Positions 9,798 to 27,400 of a stretch of DNA of 64,000 nucleotides are shown here, one piece after another. The notes beneath the pieces are model-generated. The model saw only the letters and a list, made by a program, of their open reading frames with translations, was not told where the DNA came from and did no database searches. Numbering within the stretch: the stretch's first letter is position 1; each line of letters opens with the position of its first letter. Source of the DNA: Bugula neritina (Eukaryota > Bryozoa > Gymnolaemata > Cheilostomatida > Bugulidae); contig OZ037765.1 in the NCBI GenBank assembly GCA_964035545.1, positions 4,771,698 through 4,835,697 of the forward strand, written 5' to 3'. A program made the translations under genes and the position numbers.

Positions 9798-10871
9798 TTA
9801 ACTGCGGGCCGCCCGCTTCATGCGTTTAATAGACTCCTGTAGATATTTGAGTTCACTGGATGCAGCCTGCACCCGCGGGGCCAGTCTGTACACTTCTTGC
9901 TCTAGGTCGTGTGCCCTAGCTTCTACTTCGCGTAGGTTGCGGGCCAGGGGGGACGAACGAGAGGAAGTCTGCTGTCTGTGCCTTTTCCGTTCGGAGGATG
10001 GAAGTGGAGGAGGGAGTGTATACGCCTTCATGTCTACCCTCTGTAGTACGACACGGGGGAATGTATGCGAGTGGCGTAGAGGACTGTGAGGTGGAGAGTC
10101 AGTTGATTGTATAGGTTTATCTGTGGCTACAGAGATGATGGGTCGCGGGGAGGGAAAGCCTTGCTCCAGGCGAGACAGCCGAGCTGGGTCGGTGATGAGG
10201 GGTTTGATGGCGTTGAGAAATGCGGGATATGATGATTCGTCTACTTCATAGACATGTCCTTGAAAACACTGCATAGTTCGTTGGTGACGCAGTAGGTAAT
10301 CACGATTGTAACTATATTCTCCGCAGGGGCAGAACGTGGTGATGTAATGCTGCGGCAAGTGTACTTTCAGCCTGCGGTGGGTTGTAAATCGCTGCTGGCA
10401 GAGGTTGCATTCGCGGTTACCATCACCTCCTTTATGAGTCTTAATCTCTCTCTCTGTGGCAGGGGTAATCTAGTTAGAGGTTGCTTCTAACTGGGGTGGC
10501 AGTTGCCTGGTTGTAGAAGTTGTTGGGGCCGGCTCTGGGTCCCACGCCATCTCTAGAGAAGGCATGCCCGGAGAGACGGGCGCGAGTGTGTCTACAAAAG
10601 TAGAATTATTGTTAGATCGCGGTAGATCTTTACAACATAATTCTAGTGACTGTCGACTGTTACTAGCCTGAGAGTCACAGCTTTTGGAATGCACTCGAGG
10701 AACCGATGAATCATGTGTGGACTGACCAAGAACAGTGTCTAGCTCCAGGTCTAACAGACCGTCGGCCATTACAGTGTCCTCATCGTCATTCACATGAAAC
10801 GTGGTTCCCAGTAATTCTGATTCAATCTGCTGAATTAGTTCAGAATTTACTGGCATCGAGCCCGTTTCCAT
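9798..10871 (-). pseudogene. Zinc-finger ORF3 of Ty3/Gypsy element, copy 2 (one in-frame stop)
   Basis: The frame from the ATG at 10871 runs to a TAG at 10472-10470, then continues in the same frame to a stop at 9798. The first part has the acidic MADGLLDLELD region. The second has the C2H2 finger (CNLC, 12, H, 3, H), the Cys-X-Cys finger (CPCGEYSYNRDYLLRH), a basic linker and a C-terminal heptad segment. Copy 1 has Trp (TGG) at the position of the TAG, so a single point mutation broke this copy. The ORF is downstream of the integrase at 12631-11169 and upstream of the LTR, in the place of env. A conserved AGGTAAG donor-like site lies about 35 nt before the ATG. Function is unknown; DNA or RNA binding is inferred from the fingers. 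Confidence 0.7.
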
Positions 10872-11168
10872 GTATAGGAATACAAGACTTATACTGGCTT
10901 ACCTGTGAACTCGGTATTAATGTCCATACTCAACGTTCTTGGTAAGATTGGAGCTGGTTGTGAGATACGTCTGCCTTTGGCGATGTCAGCGTAAGAAAAG
11001 GCTGAGCATCGTTTCTGAGGCACGAGGTCGGAACTATTTGCTTTACGCGCATTAATTCCTCCCACTATTCCGCCCTCGCAAAAGTTGATATTTGCGTGGG
11101 GTTCACAACTCCAACATTTTATCGTACGGTTTTCCCCTAGACTTTCATGCGTGCCGCTTCTAATGCAG
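10872..11168 (-). other. Spacer between pol and ORF3 with splice-donor-like site
   Basis: No ORF is seen. On the minus strand CACAGGTAAG occurs at about 10900-10910, and the homologous position of element 1 has CCAGGTAAG. The spacer could allow a spliced subgenomic RNA for ORF3; this is inference. Confidence 0.4.
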
Positions 11169-12631
11169 TCACATACGAAGTCTTTTAAATATGGTGGGGG
11201 TTTCCTCGTACGCTGTCCCCGTTCTAGGGGGGGGTGACACGCTCGCCGGTTCGTTAGTAGGGGCCTCTAATGGCGTCTCTACTTTACCGTTAGCGGTCAC
11301 TTCTTCTTGTTTTCCGGATGGAGCCCCTCCCTCCGTGGGGGTTTGCACTTCCGGAACCGGCTCGGTTTCTGGAAGTGATGGAATTAGACTTGGCGGTGGC
11401 GGACATGCTTCCGTTGGCAAAAGCTGCCGCTCCTCTCTCACCAAGTTTTCTTCCCGCGGTATGACCACTTCGTATTCAGGTCCATGCCGCCGTCGCCCGC
11501 GCGTTGTTGTCTGCCTCCTGGGCTCCAACAACGGGGGGGGGGGGGGCTTCTCCCACTGCGTCGGGGCTAGCCCAATACGGTTTCAAGCGAGACTCATTCT
11601 GGATAGACACCTGTCCTGAGCGCTCAATCTTGTACGTATGATTGGGCATAGCCTCGACGATCACGTAGGGTCCTACGAACTTAGGCTTCAGTTTATCAGC
11701 CTGTCCGCGACGCCTACGGTAATTGACCATCCACACCTTATCTCCCGTTTGGTAGAGAGGTGGTTCATCGGAATCTTCGTGCCGCACCTTCCACTGCTGT
11801 TTGCGCAGTATATCGTGTGCGGCCTTCATCCGTTCCACTAGTTCACTGGCATACTCGTGAACCGAGTTGTCTTGCTCTGGAACGTGGTAGGTGATATGGT
11901 CAGGGACACGAGTCTCTCTCCCGAGCATCAAGAGGTTTGGGGTCTCACCAGTACTGGTGTGTGGGGTGCTACGGTATGCCCGCATGACTTGCGGCAACAC
12001 CGTATCCCATTCCTCTTGGCCTCGCCCAAGGAGGAGACTCCGGAGCGCATCACCTAGCATCCGGTTGTTGCGCTCCACCACCTTGAGGGTGGTAGGGGGT
12101 GGTCCGGCTCTGATTTACTCCCCAGAGGTGGCAAAGGTCGCTCATCAGTTGAGACTGGAATTGAGCGCCTTGATCAGAGTGTATCTGTTCGGGGAGCCCA
12201 AAATAACAGAATACATGTTGGTCTAGTGCCCTGGCCACTGTTGGGGCTGATGCATCTGGGATAGCCAGAGCATCCGCCCACCTAGTAAAGTGGTCGGTTA
12301 GTACTAAGATCCAATTATTGCCTCTGGGGGTCAGGGGCATGGGTCCGACCAGGTCTACAGCGACTACTTGCCAGGGCCTACCAGCATATAGCCTCCGCCG
12401 TCCTGCTTCACCAAGGGGGCGGCTATGCTTACTGGCCTGGCAGATCTCACACTGTTTGACTCTGAGTCGGACGTCACGCTCCATTTGTGGCCAATACCAC
12501 CGGAGTCGTAATTTGGATATCACTCTCTTGACCCCTGCGTGGGCCTGTTTGTGAGTATCCCAAATCAACTCACGGCGGATGGCCGTGGGGCATTGGGACA
12601 AAACAATGATTTTTGCAGCTCTAATGAGCAA
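11169..12631 (-). pseudogene. Ty3/Gypsy integrase, two frameshifts
   Basis: Read downward on the minus strand, the first frame (12631-12050) has the HHCC zinc-binding domain (TH...H, then CEIC) and two acidic residues of the DDE core (VAVDLVGP and HSDQGAQF). It shifts frame right after HPQG. The next frame (12081-11476) holds the third catalytic residue in VERNNRML and the C-terminal GPY/F module (KFVGPYVI...NESRLKPYW). A run of about 14 C on the minus strand at about 11532-11546 causes a second shift into 11531-11169, a Pro/Glu-rich tail beginning LEPRR. Nothing upstream of integrase (reverse transcriptase, RNase H, gag) is present. The homopolymer shift could be a sequencing artefact; the HPQG shift looks real. 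Confidence 0.8.
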
Positions 12632-13257
12632 TTTTTAACTGATTCTACTGCAACCAGAGATTATAGTACATCAATGTGTTATGTTTTAAATCTAGCGCAG
12701 ATTTGCAAATTTTTTAAAAATCTAGATACATAAGATTGGGGAGCTCAAATGGGAAGCACTCATCTACCACCCTATATAACTTATGATCACAGAAGGCCAA
12801 GTTCAATGACTTGATGCTTCCGCTCATTGACAGCAATAGAGAATTTTTTTGTCCGAAAGCAGCAACAATATTGATGTTTTCGATTTTTCTAAACCTAAGG
12901 CTGTCTAATACAAAATTTTCTTTTTCAGCTGCATTTGATTTGTGAAACAACAAACATGGTTTAACACCATCCCATAAGATAGGATTATAGGTAGTAGCAG
13001 TAGCAGCAGTATTAGTACATTTCTCACATCTCCAAGTAATCGAAAATCTGCTGATTACAATACTAACAATCAATTAATTCCATGCATGTTATATAGAGTA
13101 GTTGCATGTTTTCAATTCTAGGAGCATTCTCAGAGATGGACACGAGTCTCACTGAAGCGAATCTGTCTACTTGTTACCAAATTTGTTATTGCTGCTTAGC
13201 TGATAATTTTTCTAATTGAAATGGATTTTGCAATAATGTAGTGGCCATGAGAAGTAT
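12632..13257 (-). other. Unassigned stretch with a 119-residue open frame
   Basis: A minus-strand frame at 13073-12714 has a CEKC pair and a later leucine-rich portion (SIKSLNLAFCDHKL...ELPNLMYLDF) that faintly recalls a leucine-rich repeat. I do not recognise it and it could be an exon-like fragment carried by a repeat. 13095-13190 is the repeat shared with 5690-5785. Confidence 0.3.
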
Positions 13258-13607
13258 TGTTATAATTTGCACAATTACTATGCGTGGATTCTGCTTGCGT
13301 ATTCAGTATTTATTCACAACTAGCAATTACTAGAGTAGTAGCCGTATAATAATCTTTATTATTCACAATAAACACAATATAAAACATTACACTAATTTAC
13401 AATACCACAGTAGCCATTTAATACGTGTGTTCACTCTGAGTCCTCGCTCACAACAACGTGATAACTGCTAGCTAAAGCGGAAACTGTCACTTGATCGGAA
13501 GATGGACTTCCGGCCCTTCTCATTGGATGATAATATAATGAGGCCTTTCGTATTCCCCCAAGGAAGAGGAGATTATTCATATTATTATACTACGTAACCC
13601 ATTACAG
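13258..13607 (-). mobile_element. Solo LTR of the same Ty3/Gypsy family
   Basis: The 350-bp block begins TGTTATAATTTGCACAATTA and ends CCCATTACA, matching the ends of the LTRs at 1410 and 9226. GTAT flanks it on both sides (13254-13257 and 13608-13611), consistent with a 4-bp target duplication of a solo LTR. A C14 run follows (about 13617-13630). It could instead be a polypurine tract of a truncated element, since the other copies have a C-rich run at this place, so solo status is not certain. Confidence 0.55.
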
Positions 13608-13864
13608 TATACCCTCCCCCCCCCCCCCCAGTACCTCATGTCTAAATATTCACAAGAACAGCTACAATGTATTATGAAGTATTAGGCAGAGAGACCACAA
13701 CCTCGTGAGCGATGCCGCAGTCCTACATACGGTGACACTGCCGTAACCTTCTACCACCCAGTCAACAATAACCTGCTGAATATAATATAAACAGCACTTT
13801 TTGGCGCCCAGCCTAAGTATGAGAACTATTGAATAGACTAAGATACTGTTGTATAACTGTTTTA

Positions 13865-15636
13865 CAGTGCTGTGAAAAAGTTTAAGGACGCCTTCCTGTT
13901 TTCCATAATAGCAATGTTCCAAGCTAATTTTAAGACATAACTAATGCATTTCCATAGGCATGGTGCCTATCAAAATGATCCTTAAGATCTCCTTATCTCA
14001 TTCATATAAATTATAGGTGTCTCTTTTTACATCCTCCAAAAACTTGGGTGAAACAATGAGATACTATGCATATATGGGAACTATTCAACGTTCTCACAAT
14101 TTGTGTGTACTGTAGGACATCAGAATATTTTACTTGAAACATAGAAAAATATTATATGTGAATTGTTATACACATTATAGCAGCATTGCAACACACAGTG
14201 CTTTAAATTTTAGTATCAATATTTTGTTGGCTAGCCTTTATTCTCAATCACAAGTCGGCAGCGACGAGGCAGCGACTCGTACAGCTTCTCCAACTCGTTT
14301 TCAGTCACCACATAATGCCATGCATGAATTACAGGCTCTATGAGTGTCACCTTAGTTGTTGGTTTCTGTGAAGAGACTATTTTAGCCATTTTTGACCATG
14401 AATTTCTTATTGGGTTCGAGTCCCGACTGTGTGCTGGCCAGTTAAGCGTTGAGACCCTCTGTTTTTTCAACCACTCTTTAGCAGATTTTGCCCAATGGCA
14501 TGGTGCATTGTCATTTTCAAATATGTTAATTTCATTTAAAAAGAAGTTTTTTATGATTGGAAGATGTTTAGCATTAAGATTCTCCATATATGTTTGAGCA
14601 TTAACATCATTCCAGAGCAATTACTGAGTCGAGCTACACTTTTTCATGTTATACAACCCCAGAACATAACACTGATAGGGTGCTTAATTGTTCGAAGAAG
14701 ACATTAGGGGTTATATTTCTCATACTGGTATCTTCTAACGCAACAGTTTCCAGCATGATTGTTCACATTAAATATGGATTAATCTGAAAAAAATACTTTT
14801 TTTCTAATCATTCACTGTCTAATTACCAGGCTCCCTGGCCCACCGTAACCGGCTTTTTTGCTGCTTCTCAATTGGTTGAGACTTCCTTTTGCTTTGCGGC
14901 CATGTAAACCATGGCTCAGCAATCTTGCCTTATCAGGGATGTCGAAGCTGGTGTTCCTGTTGATTCTGACTATTCCTTGCCTACTCAAGACTTGTTTTAT
15001 GGCAATCTTTCTTGCTGATCCCAATGAGAACCTTGTCATCTCTAGGTGTGCTTATTTTTGGTCGGTAATTTTCAGGTCCATCTGCTACACTACCAGTGTC
15101 CATAAACTTCTTGATAATTTGATGTACAGTTGTCTTTACTTTGCCAACCTTTTCAGATATTTTTCTAATTGAATAACCTTTTTTGTGCAAGAAAATTATT
15201 ACAAACTTTGCCTCTGAAGAAAGATTTACAGCTCTCATTTAGTCTATGCGCAGCGCCAAAGTGGACACCATGTAAAAGCTCACAACTAAATGAAATATTT
15301 CAAATTATAAAAGAAAGTCATACTTTATGTTATCATGATGCCATGAACAAAGTCAAATTTCACTATTTAGCCTTTTGTGGTTCTAAAAGTCAATAAACTT
15401 TGGTTACATAAAAATACAGGAGTTGCGCTTCCCTAGCTGCTTGTGCAGTTGGCCCAAAAATGGGTACAAAACATCACAACAGCAAGAATTTAGAAGATGG
15501 AAATTGTAGAGCACATTCTAAGGGTCATTTTGATATATAGAACTTGCAGGAAAATATTAAGAACTTACAAGAAATGCCTATTAAACAAGATACATAGAAA
15601 TTTCTGCAAGCGTCCTTAAACTTTTTCACATCACTG
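13865..15636 (-). mobile_element. Tc1/mariner transposon, complete ends, dead transposase
   Basis: Inverted repeats of about 28 bp bound the element: CAGTGCTGTGAAAAAGTTT... at 13865 and the complement of CAGTGATGTGAAAAAGTTT... ending at 15636. TA dinucleotides flank both ends (13863-13864, 15637-15638), the hallmark target site of this superfamily. The transposase is encoded on the minus strand between about 15238 and 14231. Length is 1772 bp. Confidence 0.9.
14231..15238 (-). pseudogene. Tc1-like transposase, frameshifted
   Basis: The N-terminal frame (15238-14981) has a paired-like helix-turn-helix (GYSIRKISEKVGKVKTTV). The frame then shifts to 15039-14812, which holds RLLSHGLHGRKAKG, a typical Tc1 block. 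At about 14800-14770 a FFSD motif is followed by a stop where Glu is expected. The C-terminal frame (14620-14231) has NDNAPCHWAK with the second catalytic Asp, and DSNPIRNSW, where Arg replaces the family's usual catalytic Glu. At least one frameshift, one stop and this change make it inactive. Confidence 0.85.
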
Positions 15637-15638
15637 TA

Positions 15639-16434
15639 TGTGTATCTGTTCTTTCTTGATTATTGATGACTTTATTTGTGTATAATTGGACTTCAATACA
15701 GTTCTATTATAAACGTCCACTATCTTGGTTTCTCTCGCAACCTCATAGTAGAGCATGCAGCGATAACTCGCAGTACGATAATACCCAAATTGTGTAGTGC
15801 ACAAAACTACAACAATAATTAACTTGCAACGCAATATTTCATCAATTGTATACACGGCATATCTTGGAGTTGTCCTCTTTATTTTGCTGTAATTACCATA
15901 GTAACAATGTCACATGACCAAGCTTATGAGAACGCAGCCAATAAATGTTATTGAGAAGGCATGATTTCCGTCAACTTTCTTTTTTACTTCTAGCAATTTG
16001 TTTACAAAATAAATATTTAACTTGGCTAAATTTTAGCAAGAAATGGTCCAACACTTTGGATATTCAGAAAAATAACGCTGGTTTTAGTTTATATTTATTC
16101 GTGAAATTGCACATTTGGAACTCTAGTCACAGGCTCTCATTGCTAGGAAAGTATTATTAAATCAAAGTGAACATTGTAATGATATCGCTAATCATGGAGG
16201 GTCTTCAAATTGTTCTAAATTCATCGTTGATATCGTGATCGTTGAATTAGCTGTATTCACCAATAAGTGCTTACACTAAACTGTTTGGCACGTTATTTAA
16301 ATTTGCTTAATCTACAACAATAAACCATCTTTTGAACTACTACTAGTCCGTAGACGTACTTATTTGAATTTCTAAAACTTATCCCCACAACTATTCACTG
16401 CAATTCTAACTAAATCAAGTAATATTGATTTGCA
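15639..16434. other. Intergenic, 5' flank of PPP1R42
   Basis: AT-rich sequence without a recognised gene. It should contain the promoter and 5' UTR of the gene starting at 16435, but no TATA box or other element can be assigned with confidence. Confidence 0.4.
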
Positions 16435-23709
<7,275 letters not shown>

Positions 23710-24404
23710 AGATCTCTCAGTGAATAGTGCAATGAATAAGCAGCCATTCCTTTTCCTGTGGATACTAAATCCTCCATTATCATTTGAATTCATTTACAGT
23801 AGTTACACTGATAGCCCAGCACTGGCACAACTACAACAGGCAGTGTGGCAACTTTTGTTTTTTTATGCATTTAGATTTTTGTTTGCTCAACTTTATAGGT
23901 TATAATATATTTCAAGTTTTCTGTGCCAACAGGCAAATATTAAGAGTTGTCTCTCCCATTATATATAACTTGTTTTTAGCTTGTTGCCCTATCAGCATAT
24001 TTGCCTGCTTGACATAGTGCATCCCATGAACACATATTCATTATATTTACTAGAAGACCATGAATTATATTATTAATATAGTCATGATATTTATTGTTTG
24101 ATGTCCCGTCTCCTACTTTCAATACATTCTATTCTATAGCAAAATACTACTTTATATTACCAGTAAATGCTACATCTAATTTTTTTTAACTTTTTATGAA
24201 TTTAGTTAGTAGTAGCTAAAGTTTCAAGACAATAATTTGATAACTAAATTTAAAAATAGAAGAGTGTATAAATAGATAAAAGTGAAAGCTAAAATCAGTG
24301 CAGACAAAAAACTACATGTAATATGAAAAATACAAGTCCAGTGTGATACGCGCCATTCTGAGCCAACACGTGTGTGTGCAGCTCTGATGCATTGCAGTGG
24401 TCAG
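23710..24404. other. Convergent intergenic region
   Basis: Lies between the 3' ends of PPP1R42 (+) and hillarin-like gene 1 (-). A minus-strand AATAAA at 24095-24090 is a plausible polyadenylation signal for the latter. Confidence 0.45.
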
Positions 24405-27400
24405 TTACATTCTGAACTCGAGTAGAGTGTTGTAACTAGCCGAGTTGGGCCCGTAGTTGGCTGTCAGTGCTGCCGTATCTTCTTGACCCCAACCGGCCTG
24501 GAAGAATGCTGCTCCTTCCCAGACACCCTCCTGGTTACACTCCAGGTGAGTCCACTCTGTGCCCACCACTACAGCCACTCGGGACGCGTTTGGCACGCAT
24601 ACCTGCAACAGACAACACTCAGCTTGCTAGATTCTATATGAACTTCAGTTACTTTCTGTATAAAATCATTTTAACTTTCTTTTTAACTAAAACGGGTTGA
24701 TCAGATATTAGCTAAAAATCTACTAAATGTTGCGTTATGCAGGGATGAAAGTTACAATTTAGACCCAAGACATAAGAACTAGTGAAACATCATGTGCATC
24801 GGGCTTACATATAAAACCTAATCTTTAAGTAATGTTTCCTACACAACACAGGACTGAAAACGTTTGAACTCCTCCCCCTAGCAATGTATGCAGGAGAGAG
24901 GAAGTGAATACAGGGTGAAGGGGGTGTATACAGGTGGAGGAGCTTACCTGGAAGAAGATGTAGTCAGGGCGGGGGTCATGTGACGGCTGGGAGGCAGCGA
25001 GGTCACCATCTACTGGAGTCAGCAGGTAGCAGCCCTCCTTCCACTGAGAGAACTGCTTGGGGAAGGGCAGCGGGGGAACTGGCACATTGGAGCAGTTGAT
25101 AAGGTAGTTGTATACTCCTGGGAGAGAGTCACTCGTGTCGTCTATAGGCTGTGCGAATATCTGTAACATGACATTACGTAACAATATTCTGTGTGCATGT
25201 GTAGGTATTTTTATATTAGAGTACGGAGAGCATACAGCCCGCCCTCTATCTACTACTAAACAGTTGAAGTAACTCGACTATATGGTATGATGGTAATATT
25301 CACATAATAGTGACTCTAACATGACAATTAGACAATGCTACACTCCAGTTAGTTTACAGTCAATAGTTACCAAACAGTTGGTTAAAGAAAATCTCACAGT
25401 AAGGGCTCATGACTTTACAGCCTAAACTGAGGTGAATGAGCACAGGCTAGGTAAAGCTAACTTAACCATGATACCCACCTGGAACTTGTAGATTCCAGCT
25501 CGAGGAAGGCGAATCTGAAAGATGAGAGTGTTGTCTCTAAACTGCTGCAGAATATACTCGGTGAGATCCTGTCCGCCGGCCGTTAGGATGAGATTGGAGG
25601 TGGCACGCAGTGGGATAGAGGTAGAGAAACTAACCTGCAGAAGTAGAGTTTAGGGCTATGACACACTAGAGTATATATGAAGCTAAGACACACTAAAGTA
25701 TATAACAATACACATATATTATGTATTTTGACTAGCAGAGCCTGTACACACCTCAATAGCGCCTTCTGTGCAGTGAATGAGAGGGTCTTTGTTGCTGATT
25801 GTATTCATACCCAGACGAGTGTAAGCTTGCTGTGGGCCGAGATAAGCTGGTGGGAGTTGCGGGAACCTGATTCCACTAACCTGTAGCACAGGCAAAGTAT
25901 CTACGTGTAGGCTCCATGTTTTGAAGAATATTTACTAAACAGTTGGCAAAACAAACATACAATATTGCTTCCTAGAAAATGTGGTGCCTCAACGTAATAA
26001 ACTGTTGTAACGCATGATGTTGATGCCAAAAATATATTTGGAAACCTGTTGGCGCAACTTTCTCTTAACCAAAGCAAATGTTAACATAGTATTTCCTTAA
26101 CATCAATATATAATGCTAGAAAAATGTCTTGCAAACAATTTTTACTCCAGATTTGATGCCGTGTGATATTACAGTGGAATAGAAATCATATAAGCATGAC
26201 AGCACGACTAAAATTCGAAGGTCACATGATCAGAAGATGGGGGAAGCCTCGCACTCGGTTCATTGTCAAAGGCAGGACAAATCTGAAACTAGCCGATTGA
26301 ACTCACATTTGATAGGGAGGGCAGATAATTACTTTTATTATAAAAAACAATTTCTAAAGCAAAGTATGAGTGGTTTAACAGCTGGCATTATTTTGCAGCT
26401 AAAATATAGAGGAGCACATAATGGCTACAGTAGAAGTGTAGCTCTACCAGTATTATTTACTAATAGATTTATCAAGTGTGAGAAGAAGCGGAGCTATTAG
26501 GAAATCAAAACACCTACACAAACCTACACAAACCTACACAAACCTACACAACACGAAATATTATAAGACTTATATTTACCAGTTCCTGTGGGATACAACA
26601 GAAATATGATTAGAAAAATCACTCAATGTTAGCGACAAGAGCAAAGCTAATCACAGTCTTAGTTATTACAAAACGTGTTGACAGAATCACAAGGCTTGTT
26701 ATTTACATGCAAGAAATATTTCTCAGCTAGTGAATCATCACACACAGATAGAGGAGGTGTCTTGAGCACTTCCTCTATAAACTTTCTTATTAGTTAGGAA
26801 CTTAAGCTACCAATCGCACTTTATATCAGCCTGCACTCTACACACATTTGTTATACACTTCACATTGAAAAGGGATCCAGAACATTTCCTAGGCTCTAAT
26901 ATTTACAACCAGCATCTTTCTATAGTAGACACTGTTTAGCTTAAGCTCCACAATCTGTACACTAAATCACAACTATCTGTAGCCTGAGGAACCTACCTGT
27001 GGCTCATCGCATATTAGCAGATACTGGCACATGTGCCTGAGGCTCTTGCCATCTACAGTCGGGTCGTTGACAAACACCTCCAACCCGTATTCCCCAGGAG
27101 CAGGAACTGAGACCGAGAAGATGGCCGTCTCGCCGACCGTCCTGTAGAGAATACAACTCTTCAGCTCGTCCTCAGAGTAGACGTTACTCCTCAGCTTCCC
27201 AGAGAACAGCAGCTGTCTGTGTAACTTGAACCTCACCTGCACACACCCCACAGCACTGATAGTCAACTGACAGGAAATTTAAAGCTTGTTTCACATATCA
27301 AATAAGGAAAGTGTTGAACAATCAAACAGCTAAAATATTGTTGAATAGTCAAGGAGGAGGTTTTGGTTGTCAAAATGAAAATATAACTCATGTTGACCAC

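Noticed and set aside
11191-12226. Plus-strand frames across the integrase region
   Set aside because: Antisense shadows of the Ty3/Gypsy integrase, with no protein-like features.
26237-26500. 87-residue plus-strand frame in an intron of hillarin-like gene 1
   Set aside because: No recognisable motif and random composition.
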